NCBI GenBank assembly: GCA_905221615.1
Contig: CAJNDT010001238.1
Span: forward strand, 1-64,000
Source: Symbiodinium sp. CCMP2592
Taxonomy: Eukaryota; Sar; Dinophyceae; Suessiales; Symbiodiniaceae
Reading direction: 5' to 3'
Length of the DNA stretch: 64,000 nt
Of this stretch, positions 37,964-47,290 are shown piece by piece. Below the pieces are notes generated by a model, which saw only the letters and a list, made by a program, of their open reading frames with translations, made no database searches and had not been told where the DNA came from. How positions within the stretch are numbered: the first letter of the stretch is position 1; the number at the start of each line of letters is the position of its first letter. The position numbers and the translations under genes were made by a program.

Positions 37964-39394
37964 ATGGCACCCAAGGGTAAGCCTGCTGCCGCCAAGGGCA
38001 AAGCCGCTGCCAAGGCAGCCGCCGAGGCCAAGGCTGCTGCTGCAGCGAAGAAGGGCCAGCAATCCAACATGGTCACTCAGCTCAAGCAGGCGAAGAAAAA
38101 ATTGGATCAGGCGATGATCACGGGCGAGGAGCTCGACCCCGACCTGAAGAAGTGCCTCGAGCACAAGGCCGCCTTCCTGTCCGAGTACAACAGCTTGGGC
38201 CTTTTTGACGGCAAGAAGCAACAGATGCTTGAGATGTGGAAGACGGACAAAAGCTTGAAGCAGTGGGCAGAGTCGAGGACAACCCACTCCTCGACGACGA
38301 GTGTCACACAGGAGAAGCTGGACAACTACGGGACCAAGCTGCTAGGTGTTTTCGTATGTGGTTATAGTTTTGAAAAGTTCTGGGATGGCAAAGCTGTTGA
38401 GTCATGTGTGCCTGTTGTCGTGTAGCCCCGGTGCTTGCCTGCGTAATTTTGCTGTGTGGCTTGTACTTAATAACAGAGACCTCTGGAAAGAGATAGGAGC
38501 ATTTGCTCCTCCGATATATATAGGAGCATCTGCTCCTGAAACAAGCAATCCAAGAACACTTGAACCTTTAAGCCCCTAGAACCTTTCATCCCAAACCCCT
38601 ATCCCCATTGAACCCGAAACTCTGAAGCAAACGACCCCTAAACCCGGAGATCCTAAATAATTCCTTGATGTCATCAGCACTAAAACTAGAACCTGAATAT
38701 TAAGCACCCGTGTGTCTATACACATCTGAGGTTCGATGTGGCCAAGCTCCTGAATTTGGATCCGGACTCGAAGGAGCAAAGTAAGATTTTGAATGCGGTC
38801 CTACACGACCTACCTCAAGATGATGCATGGGACGAAAGCAACCCCATGGAAAAAACCTTCAAGCAGATGAACATGATTCGCTACACCTTCTCCAAGAACT
38901 TGGGTGTCTCGACCAAGCGTGGCAAGGAAGAAGTTGATTCTTTCGTTCACACAAGGGACGTTTGTGGCAAAAAGCTCAAGCAAATGCTCGAAGATGGCGG
39001 CTCCGGCGGCTCGGGCGGCTCGAGCGGGGACCCAGCGGTCAAGCTGGAGCACGTGTGGATTCTGCCAGCCCAGGAGAAGCACAAAGAGATCGTGCAAGCT
39101 CTGAAGACAGTGAAGAGTCTAGTGAATCATTTCAAGAGATTTAAAGCCGTGCAAGAAAAGTCTGGAGAGGATGCCCCAGCAAGTCTCACCAAGGGTTTCA
39201 GCATGTTAGAGGCGTTGGAAGCTGATCTGCTAAAGCTACAATTGGCAAACGTTTCACAACTCGCTGAGGAAGAGTGCAAGGCATGGGTGTCTTCTGCAGT
39301 TGACCTAATTGCTCATTATGAGAATATCAAGAAGGTTGCAGAGCAGAGCAACAAAGATCTTGCAAAAATGTTCCCAGAGTCCAAGGCGGCCTAG
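37964..39394 (+). CDS. Two-exon helical protein of unknown function
   Basis: Exon 1: ATG 37964, an Ala/Lys-rich histone-tail-like start, then helices (QLKQAKKKLDQAM; LKKCLEHKAAFLSEYNSLGLF; MWKTDKSLKQWAES) to about 38343. Exon 2 (about 38730-39394, TAG) reads FDVAKLLNLDPDSKEQSKILNAVL, then a Gly/Ser-rich linker and two long helices to the end. The two are in the same orientation and share style, so one gene is likely, but simple GT-AG joining at CTAG|GTGT gives a stop, so the junction is unresolved. Two AGGAGC hairpins (38495-38510, 38522-38537) lie in the intron. It belongs to the plus-strand cluster; function not recognised. Confidence 0.5.
38495..38537. repeat. Two AGGAGC-N4-GCTCCT hairpins in an intron
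   Basis: AGGAGC-ATTT-GCTCCT (38495-38510) and AGGAGC-ATCT-GCTCCT (38522-38537). Arms are identical and loops differ. Confidence 0.8.
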
Positions 39395-39951
39395 CGAAGC
39401 TAGCACGTCGATCGTTTTTCAGATGCAGCCGACGGTTGCATGCAACAGGTCATCATGATCATATGTTGCACCGCTGGATCTAGAGCACCGCCGCCGGCTG
39501 CACAAAAAGATGCGAGAGTGCATGCTATGCGAAGGTTTTTAGCAAGTGCATCAAATGTGCTTGCATGCAGCAGCTTTTGCATCGATCATTGCGACGGATC
39601 GATAGAATGCAACTTGTACCCTCTATGGGTTTGGCAGAATTAGGACAGTGAGTGAAACAAGACTAAGCCGATATAGAATGAGATTCTAACACAAGTTTTA
39701 ATCTGGGCCAAGCAAATTATTGTTTCCTTCGATTCTAGCCTCAGCTATATAGAAGCGACAGCTATATAGGTGCTTAAGCACCTGTGTACAGACATATGTA
39801 CAGCACACAGATATAGTTCACATAATTAGACCGACATGTGTTAGATCGATATACGTATACATCTAATGTATATATACATACATGTACTTATACATGCATG
39901 CATGTTAACATAACAAGACATACACAGGGGCAGTGCAGCCCCTCTTCAGCA
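39395..39951. other. Intergenic region with an AGGTGC-TTAA-GCACCT hairpin
   Basis: No gene. The hairpin at 39768-39783 is a variant of the AGGAGC family in which both arms changed together, keeping the pairing. Confidence 0.5.
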
Positions 39952-41784
39952 ATGATGGTTTTATCCATCGGCAGAGCCCTGGCTTTGCTGATATTTTTCT
40001 TTTCTGCTATCACGGGCGAGGCTGTTTGCGGCGATAAGGAACCTCTGCCCACTCTCAAGCGGCAGAGTGAGGCGAAGTCGTCGGCTGCAAAAGCCAAGGC
40101 GGCTAAGGTTTCGGAATCAAAATCTTCTGAAGCAAAGCCTGCATCGCTGAGGAAAAAAGTTGGCGAGACCTTCCTACATAATAAGCTGTCTGCAAAAGAC
40201 ATTTTTGAGATATCCCAATCTGCTGCGGCAGAAGCAGGCAGTTCCAGCTCGGTGACTAATTTTGCAGCGGCAGGTGCCTGAGGCCGGCAACCTGGAAATC
40301 TGGCGAGGGACTTGCTCAGGAGCCTTTGCAGGGGAGCTCCTTTGGAACTTTTCTGGTATGACATTCCTTTTTGGGATCCTGCAACTGACTCAGAGATTGT
40401 ACAACCTCATCCATTTTTGCTTCCTCACGAAGTTATACATCATCTGGTTACTCAACAAGGTTTGAAGTCTTTCGTCGTTAAAGCAGCCCAGCGTGCTGCG
40501 AGAGCCCAGCTTATCAAACAGTGCGACAAATTTGGTTTCGACCCAGATGAGACCATCAGCATTGGGATGCATGGTGATGGAGTACCTTACACGAAAAAGG
40601 AGTCCCTGGAGATTCTCAGCTTTAACTTTTTGGCGAATCCTACTGGGGATAGAGTTCCGATCACCGCCGTTTCCAAGAAGTGGGCTACCCAGAAGACTTG
40701 GGAGTGCTTGCTGAAGGTGATTACCTGGAGTTTGCGGATGCTGTTCCTGAAACAGGTCTCCAAGGTTTTGCCCGATGGCAAGCCGTGGAAACATCGGCGA
40801 AAGGTGACTGGGCAGTTGCCCGGCTGCCTCTTGCTGCAGTGTAGGGGGGACTGGCCGTTTTTGCGATCCCTGTTTTATTTTCCTGCGTGGAATTCTCAAC
40901 AAATCTGCTGGAAATGCTCTGCAAGCCAAGAAGGGCCTCACAGCTACAAAAACACAGGTACAGATGCTTTGTGGCGGAAGCTTAGGGTAAGCGACAATGA
41001 ATTTTTGAGATCTTTGCGTGAACAAAACGTTTTCGTTTGCCCGCTGTTGAGTTTACCAGGGTTCGAGGTCTCTTGCATATTATTGGATTGGCTCCACGTG
41101 GTGGACTTGGGCTGTGGAGCGGATGCTATTGGGAACTTATTCTGGCACTTGATTGCAGAGCCAGGTTTTTTTCCAGGAACTTCCAGGGAGGCTCGATTGA
41201 AACAACTTTGGGCTCGCTTGAGGACGTGTTATCAAAGGCACAAGCCTGCGTCTGTCCTGGACAATCTGACTGTGGAAATGGTGCGAAGATCCAAAGCGAC
41301 TAGCAAGCCGAAGTTGAAAGCTAAGGGTGCCGAATGTCGCTATCTAGTCCCGTTCTGTCATGAATTGGCAACCGAGATAGCAGAGGGCAATCCGGAGGAC
41401 CACGTCATGCAAACAATTGCAGGCCTTTTTAGTCATTTGTTTGCTTTGCAGCAATGGGTTGCAGGGAGCCTGGGAGCCTACGACTTCAACAAGGCATCTG
41501 AGGAGTGCAGACGTTTTTGTGTCTTGTATGGGAGCTTGCAGTCCCAGGCGACGTTTCCACTGTGGCATTTCAAGCCCAAGATGCATCTGTTGCAAGAGAT
41601 GGTCGAGTATCAGAGCGAGGAGCACGGGAATCCCCGAGAGTTCTGGTGCTACCGGGATGAGTCCTGGTGCGGCTTTTGGGCGAAAGCCAGCAAAAGGCGT
41701 GGTGGCCACAACACCCCTGCTACTACTGCTCGTACTTTTTTGTTGCGGTACTTAGCCTTGGAGAAGCTTGCCGCAGAAGACTGA
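39952..41784 (+). pseudogene. DDE-transposase-like protein interrupted by one TGA
   Basis: ATG 39952 gives a hydrophobic start (LALLIFFFSAITG, signal-peptide-like) and a Lys/Ser/Ala-rich spacer. At 40279-40281 a TGA stops the frame. The same frame continues without a gap (GRQPGNLARDLLRSL) for about 500 codons to TGA 41784. That part has MHGDGVPY (nt 40569), a CWKCSA Cys pair, LLDWLHVVDLGCGADAIGNLFW (nt 41082), and a C-terminal FKPKMHLLQEM...NPREFWCYRDES block. The D...D...E/H layout resembles CACTA/Plavaka/KDZ-type transposases, but I cannot prove the family. A single base change (for example TCA to TGA) would explain the stop. Confidence 0.6.
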
Positions 41785-41848
41785 AAACTTCGCCCGCCTT
41801 GAGGAGCAATCGTGCTGCCTATGCTCCTGTTCATGCTGGGGGTCGCAC

Positions 41849-41938
41849 TATATATATATATATATATATATATACATACATATATACAATGCTATATATA
41901 TATATATATATACATAAATATATATATATATATATACT
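41849..41938. repeat. TA microsatellite
   Basis: Almost pure (TA)n with ACATACA breaks. Confidence 0.9.
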
Positions 41939-41962
41939 GCACATATAATGGCCCTTTAATTT

Positions 41963-42032
41963 TTCTACTATGTTAATTTGAACTTTCTGTTGCCTTATAA
42001 GGCAACAGAAAGTTCAAATAAAAATAGTAGAA
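41963..42032. repeat. 70-bp loopless palindrome
   Basis: Two 35-bp arms meet at 41997/41998 (CCTTA|TAAGG) with two mismatched pairs. It can extrude as a cruciform or be a tiny foldback element. Confidence 0.9.
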
Positions 42033-42080
42033 TAAGTGCCTTCAGCACCTTCTCAGAATCGATTTGCAGCCAGGTGTGTC

Positions 42081-42097
42081 AGGAGCAGTTTGCTCCT
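42081..42097. repeat. AGGAGC-AGTTT-GCTCCT hairpin upstream of a small gene
   Basis: Same motif as at 33333, 34837, 36334, 36665, 36849, 37658, 37708, 38495 and 38522. It lies 88 bases before the ATG at 42185. Confidence 0.8.
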
Positions 42098-42184
42098 GCA
42101 GCAGTGCATGTCTAGGATCGATGGATCATGCCGTTTTTTTATTTGCCGCAGCCGTATATCTCCAAATGCTATCCTTCCGCAGCC

Positions 42185-42505
42185 ATGGCTAAAGTGGTGC
42201 TGCTGTCTAAGCTGGACCCCAAGGGCAACAAGGGTGCTTGGCTTAGGCTGAAGGAGGACGAACCGGCGAGAACCAGAGAAGAACTCTTGTACCACTTCGG
42301 CTGCTCTGTGCTGGACGGTGTGCACGAGACCGGTAGCAGCTTCCACAAGTACGAGGAAGTTTGGTTTGTTGTGGAGAAACCGTTAGTCGACCACGGCTTG
42401 GACAACAGTGCGGTAGCACTACAGGTCTGGGATGTACAGATGCAAAAGCATGTCAGTTTCGCTTTCAAGTATGAGAGCTCCGCCGACCTTCATAGCTTGG
42501 ACTAA
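42185..42505 (+). CDS. Small protein of unknown function, 106 aa
   Basis: ATG 42185 (context GCAGCCATGG, a good Kozak match) to TAA 42505; an upstream in-frame ATG at 42128 is less likely. Sequence features: KVVLLSKLDPKGNKGAWLRL, EELLYHFGCSVLDGV, and a C-terminus mixing beta strands and acidic residues. No motif recognised. Last gene of the plus-strand cluster, preceded by the 70-bp palindrome and a hairpin. Confidence 0.5.
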   Translation: MAKVVLLSKLDPKGNKGAWLRLKEDEPARTREELLYHFGCSVLDGVHETGSSFHKYEEVWFVVEKPLVDHGLDNSAVALQVWDVQMQKHVSFAFKYESSADLHSLD

Positions 42506-42599
42506 AAATGTGCCTTGCTATAATGCATGCATGTGCATGAGTCTTTGCATGTATATTATATAAGTTTATTATTCTATTTTTTGATGCACGTATTGCATG

Positions 42600-42721
42600 A
42601 AATCTTATGGTACATATATATATGTAGACACATCATTTACTGCATGCATGTTTATCTATATATCATATTATAAGTTTATATACATGCAGGTACATGTACA
42701 TACACATATATTATACATATG

Positions 42722-42757
<36 letters not shown>

Positions 42758-42775
42758 GACACGCACACACACACA

Positions 42776-42819
<44 letters not shown>

Positions 42820-42839
42820 TTTTTACATATATATATATA
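42600..42839. repeat. TA/CA microsatellite next to the YR element
   Basis: TA, TG and CA runs end exactly where the left split repeat of the retrotransposon starts. Confidence 0.85.
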
Positions 42840-42969
42840 GGTATGTGTGCTTGCTCACGAGTGTTTGGTAATGTTTTGCATGCTTGCTGCACTCATGACA
42901 TTCCATGTGCATTGCAGCAAGCAGGCTCGCAGCTGCCAACTCGCCTGCATAGCGGGCAGAAACTTTTGT
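42840..42969 (+). repeat. Split repeat A1
   Basis: 130 bp identical to 52326-52455. Confidence 0.95.
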
Positions 42970-43081
42970 AGGTCAACGGGCCTCTTTGTGTAAGCCCTCT
43001 AGAACAGTTCTGGAGGCTCCCAATCCTTGTGGATTTAGCTCCACTTCATTCCTCTCCCGCTCGCGATAGGGGGAGGAGTGC

Positions 43082-45724
43082 ATGGTTCCAGGCCATTTGG
43101 TATTTGCGATTTCACTGTGCATTTGGCATTTCATTTGCATTATGGATCAGTCAGTGCCTGTGAGCGATTTGTCAGTGCCTGAGATTGATGCATCGGCTTC
43201 ACTCGCAACAGACATTGCGATTTCTGACCAGACTCGTTGCATTGTCAAGCGATTTCAGAAACGGACTTCATCCCAGCAGGAAGGCTCGCCGACTTTAGAT
43301 GCCTCGCCTTCTGCAGTCGTTCTTGATGCAGTGGTTGCTTCGTCTCAGGGTGCCCTGGAGGTGGATCCATTGCACCCATCATTGGCTTTATCTGCTCAGG
43401 ACTCTGATCAGGAGGCTCCATTACTCCCGGAGGTGGTCATCTCTGGCAATGATGTTCTGCAGGGGCCACAGCTGGACCCTGAAGGCTTTTCATTTGGGTC
43501 GCGACCCCCTTCACCAATCTATGACCCTGATTTTGAGCTGGTAGATCCACTGGAAGAGTCTTTGACGCAACCTGTGGCAGCCTCTGCAGTACATTCGGGT
43601 TCCTGTTCTTGGGATGTGATTTCGCCGGTGCCTGAGACGACCCCTGCGTTTTGCTCTACGGTTTCATCTGGCTTCTCCCCACTTCGTGTGGGCCGTCTCT
43701 CTTTTGCAGAGACTGACAGGGAGATGGATTCACCGTTGCTTCCGGCAGTCTCGCAACAGGATCTTTCATTTTCTCAGATGGAGGACACCTTGCATCCCAA
43801 GCCGGCTCCCTTAGCTAGGCCAGCCACACTCAGTGCTGGAGGTGCTCGTGCTACAAGCTTGCATCCCACGGGTGTCAGGTCGACAGAACATGCAAAATCG
43901 AGGCCGATTTTTCCGCTGAGGGCCTCCATTGGGGTGCCCACAACGGCGCCTAAACCTCGCCCGGTTCCTTCTGCTCGTGGTTCGTATGCTCGGTACCCAT
44001 CGGAGCACTTGCATTCTGCTTCTCAGGTGTCGGGGGCTCTCTCGAAGAGTTCGCCTCCATCTCAGGTTGCAGGGAGCTCACTCCATTCTGGAGGGGCCCC
44101 AGAGCCGCAGTCGAGTCCGTTGGTGACCAAGGGTCCTGGCGCCAAGAGAGGCATTGATCTCTTGCATTCAGGAGCAAACAAGGGCAGCTCCAAGGTTGTC
44201 AAGCAGTCCGAGATCCATTCCAGTCAATGGTCCCGGGCCCTTCAGTTGTGGGCTGAGCTGTGCGAATTTGCATTATCATGTTCTACATTGCTTGGTGACA
44301 TTTTCAACAGCTCTAATAAATACCCCCTTTTGGAGCAATTGCTCCGCCGAGTGTCGGACACGACGGCGCTGCGATACATTGCGATTATGTGGCAGCTGTT
44401 GCATACGATTCGCGACCTGGGTCTTGACATTACATCACTGTCTCAGGTTCAGCTTATTGACTCAATTCATACATTACAGCGATCTCGCAGCCATCACTCT
44501 TCGGTACATTCCATCAATGTGCTCAAGGCGGTACGATGGTTCTCTTCAACAGTGCAACCCTCGGGCTTTCCTTCATTATATGATGGATTGTTTCATGCCA
44601 GGTCATGGCAATCGCAAGGTGCCTCTAAGGAGGCTTTACCTCTTCCATTATCGTTCGTACTGTGGCTGGAGTCTCAAATTGTGTTCGGCCACTTTACATT
44701 GGACGAGACTGCTTTCGCGGGGTCAGTGTTAGTTTGCATTTGGTGCAGCTTGCGGTTTGGCGACTCACAACACATTCAGTTGTCGGACCTGTGCATTGAC
44801 TTCGATAGCTTTAGAGGTGCATCTTACCGAACGAAAACACAAAAATTTATGGCTTTCGGCTGCCTTTTCTCAGGACTCTTGCGGCTGCCCCGCACACAAT
44901 GCTGGCTTTTGCATTGGCTGTTAGCTCTTGAGAAACTTATGGATTTACATTCAGATCCTTCGGACATACCGGACTACATTTTCTTCCTGCTGGACAAGGA
45001 GTGCATTAGACCTCTGACTTACGCAGAGTGCCTTTCGAGGCTCAGACGTTTGCTGGTCATGTGGAACCAGCTGCCACCGGGTCAGGAACTCCAATATACA
45101 TTGCATTCCATGAAAGTTACATTGCTTTCCTTCTTCAGGCAACTGAACATGTCGCTTGAATTGAGGCACCTTCAGGGCCACCACAAGCATTCTGCTTCTT
45201 GTGTTTTATATGGGCGAGACGACGTCTCTCCATTACTTCTGGCTCAGGACAGTTTCATTGAGAGAGTGAGAGGAGGCTGGCGATCTCGAACTCCATTAAT
45301 GCGTGGAGTCACCTTTATGCCTCTTGAGCCGGCATTGCATTGGCCTCCGGACCTCGGGACAGTGCTGTCTGCTGCATTGCCTGTTTTCTTCAGGTTGGAT
45401 ACATTACCGCCGTCTTCTTTGCCATCGACCGATGTACCCTCAGCTCCCTCTGCATCAACTGCTCTGGTAGAGGATGTGGTTCCATCTGCTTTGCCTGAAA
45501 AGGCCCCGGAAGAGGCGGAAACGAGCAGCTCGGAGGGCGAGCTGGGCGAGGCTGAGGAGATTGCTTTCCTCAGTGCAACCACTAGCTCCATCATACATGC
45601 TTGCATTGAAGGCAAACCGGCTTGCGGCTGCCGGGGAACCTTCCATTTGGTCTCGCACCCACCTGCGGGCTCGCGATTTTGCAAGTCAAAGCCTTGCATT
45701 TCCATTCTCACGAACCTCTCGTGA
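43082..45724 (+). CDS. Tyrosine recombinase of the YR retrotransposon
   Basis: Starts at ATG 43082, or more likely ATG 43142 (MDQSVPVS), which avoids an odd hydrophobic N-terminus. The first half is disordered, Ser/Pro-rich. From about nt 44200 the recombinase core appears: a helical SAM-like domain, then VCIWCSLRFGDSQHIQLSDL (first catalytic Arg, nt 44730), YTLHSMKVTLLSFF (nt 45096; Lys where the second Arg is usual), GHHKH (nt 45178) and a Tyr in VLYGRDD (nt 45205). It would join the circular cDNA to the target by strand exchange. The C-terminus is acidic and may be regulatory. Gene order is unusual because the recombinase precedes Gag. Confidence 0.8.
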   Translation: MVPGHLVFAISLCIWHFICIMDQSVPVSDLSVPEIDASASLATDIAISDQTRCIVKRFQKRTSSQQEGSPTLDASPSAVVLDAVVASSQGALEVDPLHPSLALSAQDSDQEAPLLPEVVISGNDVLQGPQLDPEGFSFGSRPPSPIYDPDFELVDPLEESLTQPVAASAVHSGSCSWDVISPVPETTPAFCSTVSSGFSPLRVGRLSFAETDREMDSPLLPAVSQQDLSFSQMEDTLHPKPAPLARPATLSAGGARATSLHPTGVRSTEHAKSRPIFPLRASIGVPTTAPKPRPVPSARGSYARYPSEHLHSASQVSGALSKSSPPSQVAGSSLHSGGAPEPQSSPLVTKGPGAKRGIDLLHSGANKGSSKVVKQSEIHSSQWSRALQLWAELCEFALSCSTLLGDIFNSSNKYPLLEQLLRRVSDTTALRYIAIMWQLLHTIRDLGLDITSLSQVQLIDSIHTLQRSRSHHSSVHSINVLKAVRWFSSTVQPSGFPSLYDGLFHARSWQSQGASKEALPLPLSFVLWLESQIVFGHFTLDETAFAGSVLVCIWCSLRFGDSQHIQLSDLCIDFDSFRGASYRTKTQKFMAFGCLFSGLLRLPRTQCWLLHWLLALEKLMDLHSDPSDIPDYIFFLLDKECIRPLTYAECLSRLRRLLVMWNQLPPGQELQYTLHSMKVTLLSFFRQLNMSLELRHLQGHHKHSASCVLYGRDDVSPLLLAQDSFIERVRGGWRSRTPLMRGVTFMPLEPALHWPPDLGTVLSAALPVFFRLDTLPPSSLPSTDVPSAPSASTALVEDVVPSALPEKAPEEAETSSSEGELGEAEEIAFLSATTSSIIHACIEGKPACGCRGTFHLVSHPPAGSRFCKSKPCISILTNLS

Positions 45725-46033
45725 CATTGTCGGGCGTCTGACAAAACATTGCATTTATCTGCAATTGCGACTGCGAGTGATTTCATCAATGCCTAATACT
45801 CCCTCTTGAGTGCCAGTGCGGGCATTTGCATTGCATACCTCTGCAGTGGAGTGCTCAGATGATCAGATATGAATGGCAGGCATCATGTGACCGACATTGC
45901 ACTTCATGATTTGCTTTAAGCTTGTACAGTCACTGGTTTGCCTTTGCATGGCTTGATGTCACACCTTGCAGTTTGCATTACCTTTAGTTTCCCTCTGAGC
46001 TGTGCATTTTGCCACTCCGCGAAATTTTGCATC
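45725..46033. other. YR element internal spacer
   Basis: No gene. Very rich in GCATT/ACATT (eight CATT in about 310 bases). Confidence 0.5.
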
Positions 46034-46762
46034 ATGGAGAACATCCGCAACACCGAGGAGGTTCGGAAAGCCCTGAGCTTCATTTACAATTCCGATGTCC
46101 ACCAAGTCGTCAGTTGCATTAGGGGCGGACCGGAGGCTGGCAAAAGAAAGCTGTTGCTGATCAGTGCCATGAGTTACCAGCTGTCCTCCGCTACCCCTAC
46201 ATCGTCTCCTCCGAAGTCTGACAAGACCTCCATTGAGGAGGACAAGAGCACTGCACCCCCGCCGGAGGAGACGAAGAATGATGCATCAAGTTCTGGGTCG
46301 GCTGGTGCATCAGATGTGGATGCACCTTCCACTGCTGATGCATCCCAGACACCCCCTTCGGGGACGGCAACAGCAGGGGATCCCACTACATCCCCGCCTC
46401 CTGCGGCTGCGACTACATCCCCGGCTCCACCGATACAGCCCATTCACAGCCCTACATTCCTTCAGGAGGGCACGGGGGGCCACAAATGCCCTGTGGCTAC
46501 CCGACAACTTGTATGCTGTCGCTCCGAGTGCGACACCGATGGTTGCATTGCACTCTGCGGATACAGTTCCGAGGTGCCAAACGACAGCCATTTCATTGCA
46601 TCATCGACCCGCCACTCTTGCAAGGCGTGCTATCGTGCACGCATGCATTCCAAAGAGTCTCAGGATCCTGGTACATCAAGTACATCATGGGACCAAGAAT
46701 GGGGAGATGATCAGTGGAGTCACGGCGACAGCTGGAACTGGTGGCGTCGCGGAGGATACTAG
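46034..46762 (+). CDS. Small YR-element ORF, unknown
   Basis: ATG 46034 in the context TGCATCATGG. A helical start (NIRNTEEVRKALSFIYNSDVHQVV), a long Pro/Ser/Thr/Ala linker, a cluster of Cys residues (CCRSECDTDGCIALCGYSS ... CKACYRARMH) that could bind zinc, and a Trp/Asp/Gly-rich tail (WDQEWGDDQW ... WNWWRRGGY). It may be a second structural protein of the element. The frame was open upstream to 45938, but those codons are Phe/Cys-rich and unlikely to be used. Confidence 0.55.
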   Translation: MENIRNTEEVRKALSFIYNSDVHQVVSCIRGGPEAGKRKLLLISAMSYQLSSATPTSSPPKSDKTSIEEDKSTAPPPEETKNDASSSGSAGASDVDAPSTADASQTPPSGTATAGDPTTSPPPAAATTSPAPPIQPIHSPTFLQEGTGGHKCPVATRQLVCCRSECDTDGCIALCGYSSEVPNDSHFIASSTRHSCKACYRARMHSKESQDPGTSSTSWDQEWGDDQWSHGDSWNWWRRGGY

Positions 46763-47290
46763 TTGCATTCTCCAGTGTGCATTCCTGCACTTTTCTCCAT
46801 TTTAAGAACGGGCTGCTCGTGTTTTCCAATGACGGCCCAGGAGGTAGGCTCATGTCTCCTCCATTGCTTTGGCAGCCACCTTGGCGCCTGCAGCTGACCT
46901 CCCAGCGAGGGAGTGAAACTGACCGGCCGGTTTGCATTCTCAGCTTGCATCTGCTGGGTTCGGACCTTTGCGGTTCATGTTCTCAACACTCCTGTGTTGC
47001 ATTGTTTTTGGCCCCAGCGATTGCCATGCTTCGACATTCTCATGACCTTCATGTCACGACCACTTCTGGAGTCAGCACTTTGTACATCTGCTCGACGAAT
47101 GCCATGATCTTAGGCACTTGCATCTGTGCTTCACAAGATCTCTGGTAGACCATACCAATTTTGCACATTGCACGAGTGCCGCCTTGGTTTCTCCTCGACT
47201 GGTGCATTCGCACCATTTTACAGGCCTGAGGTCAGTGCATCTTTTGGCCTTTTACTTTACCCCACTGCCAGGTCGATTTCTTTGGGGAGT
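46763..47290. other. YR element spacer before Gag
   Basis: No gene recognised; GCATT-rich. Confidence 0.4.
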
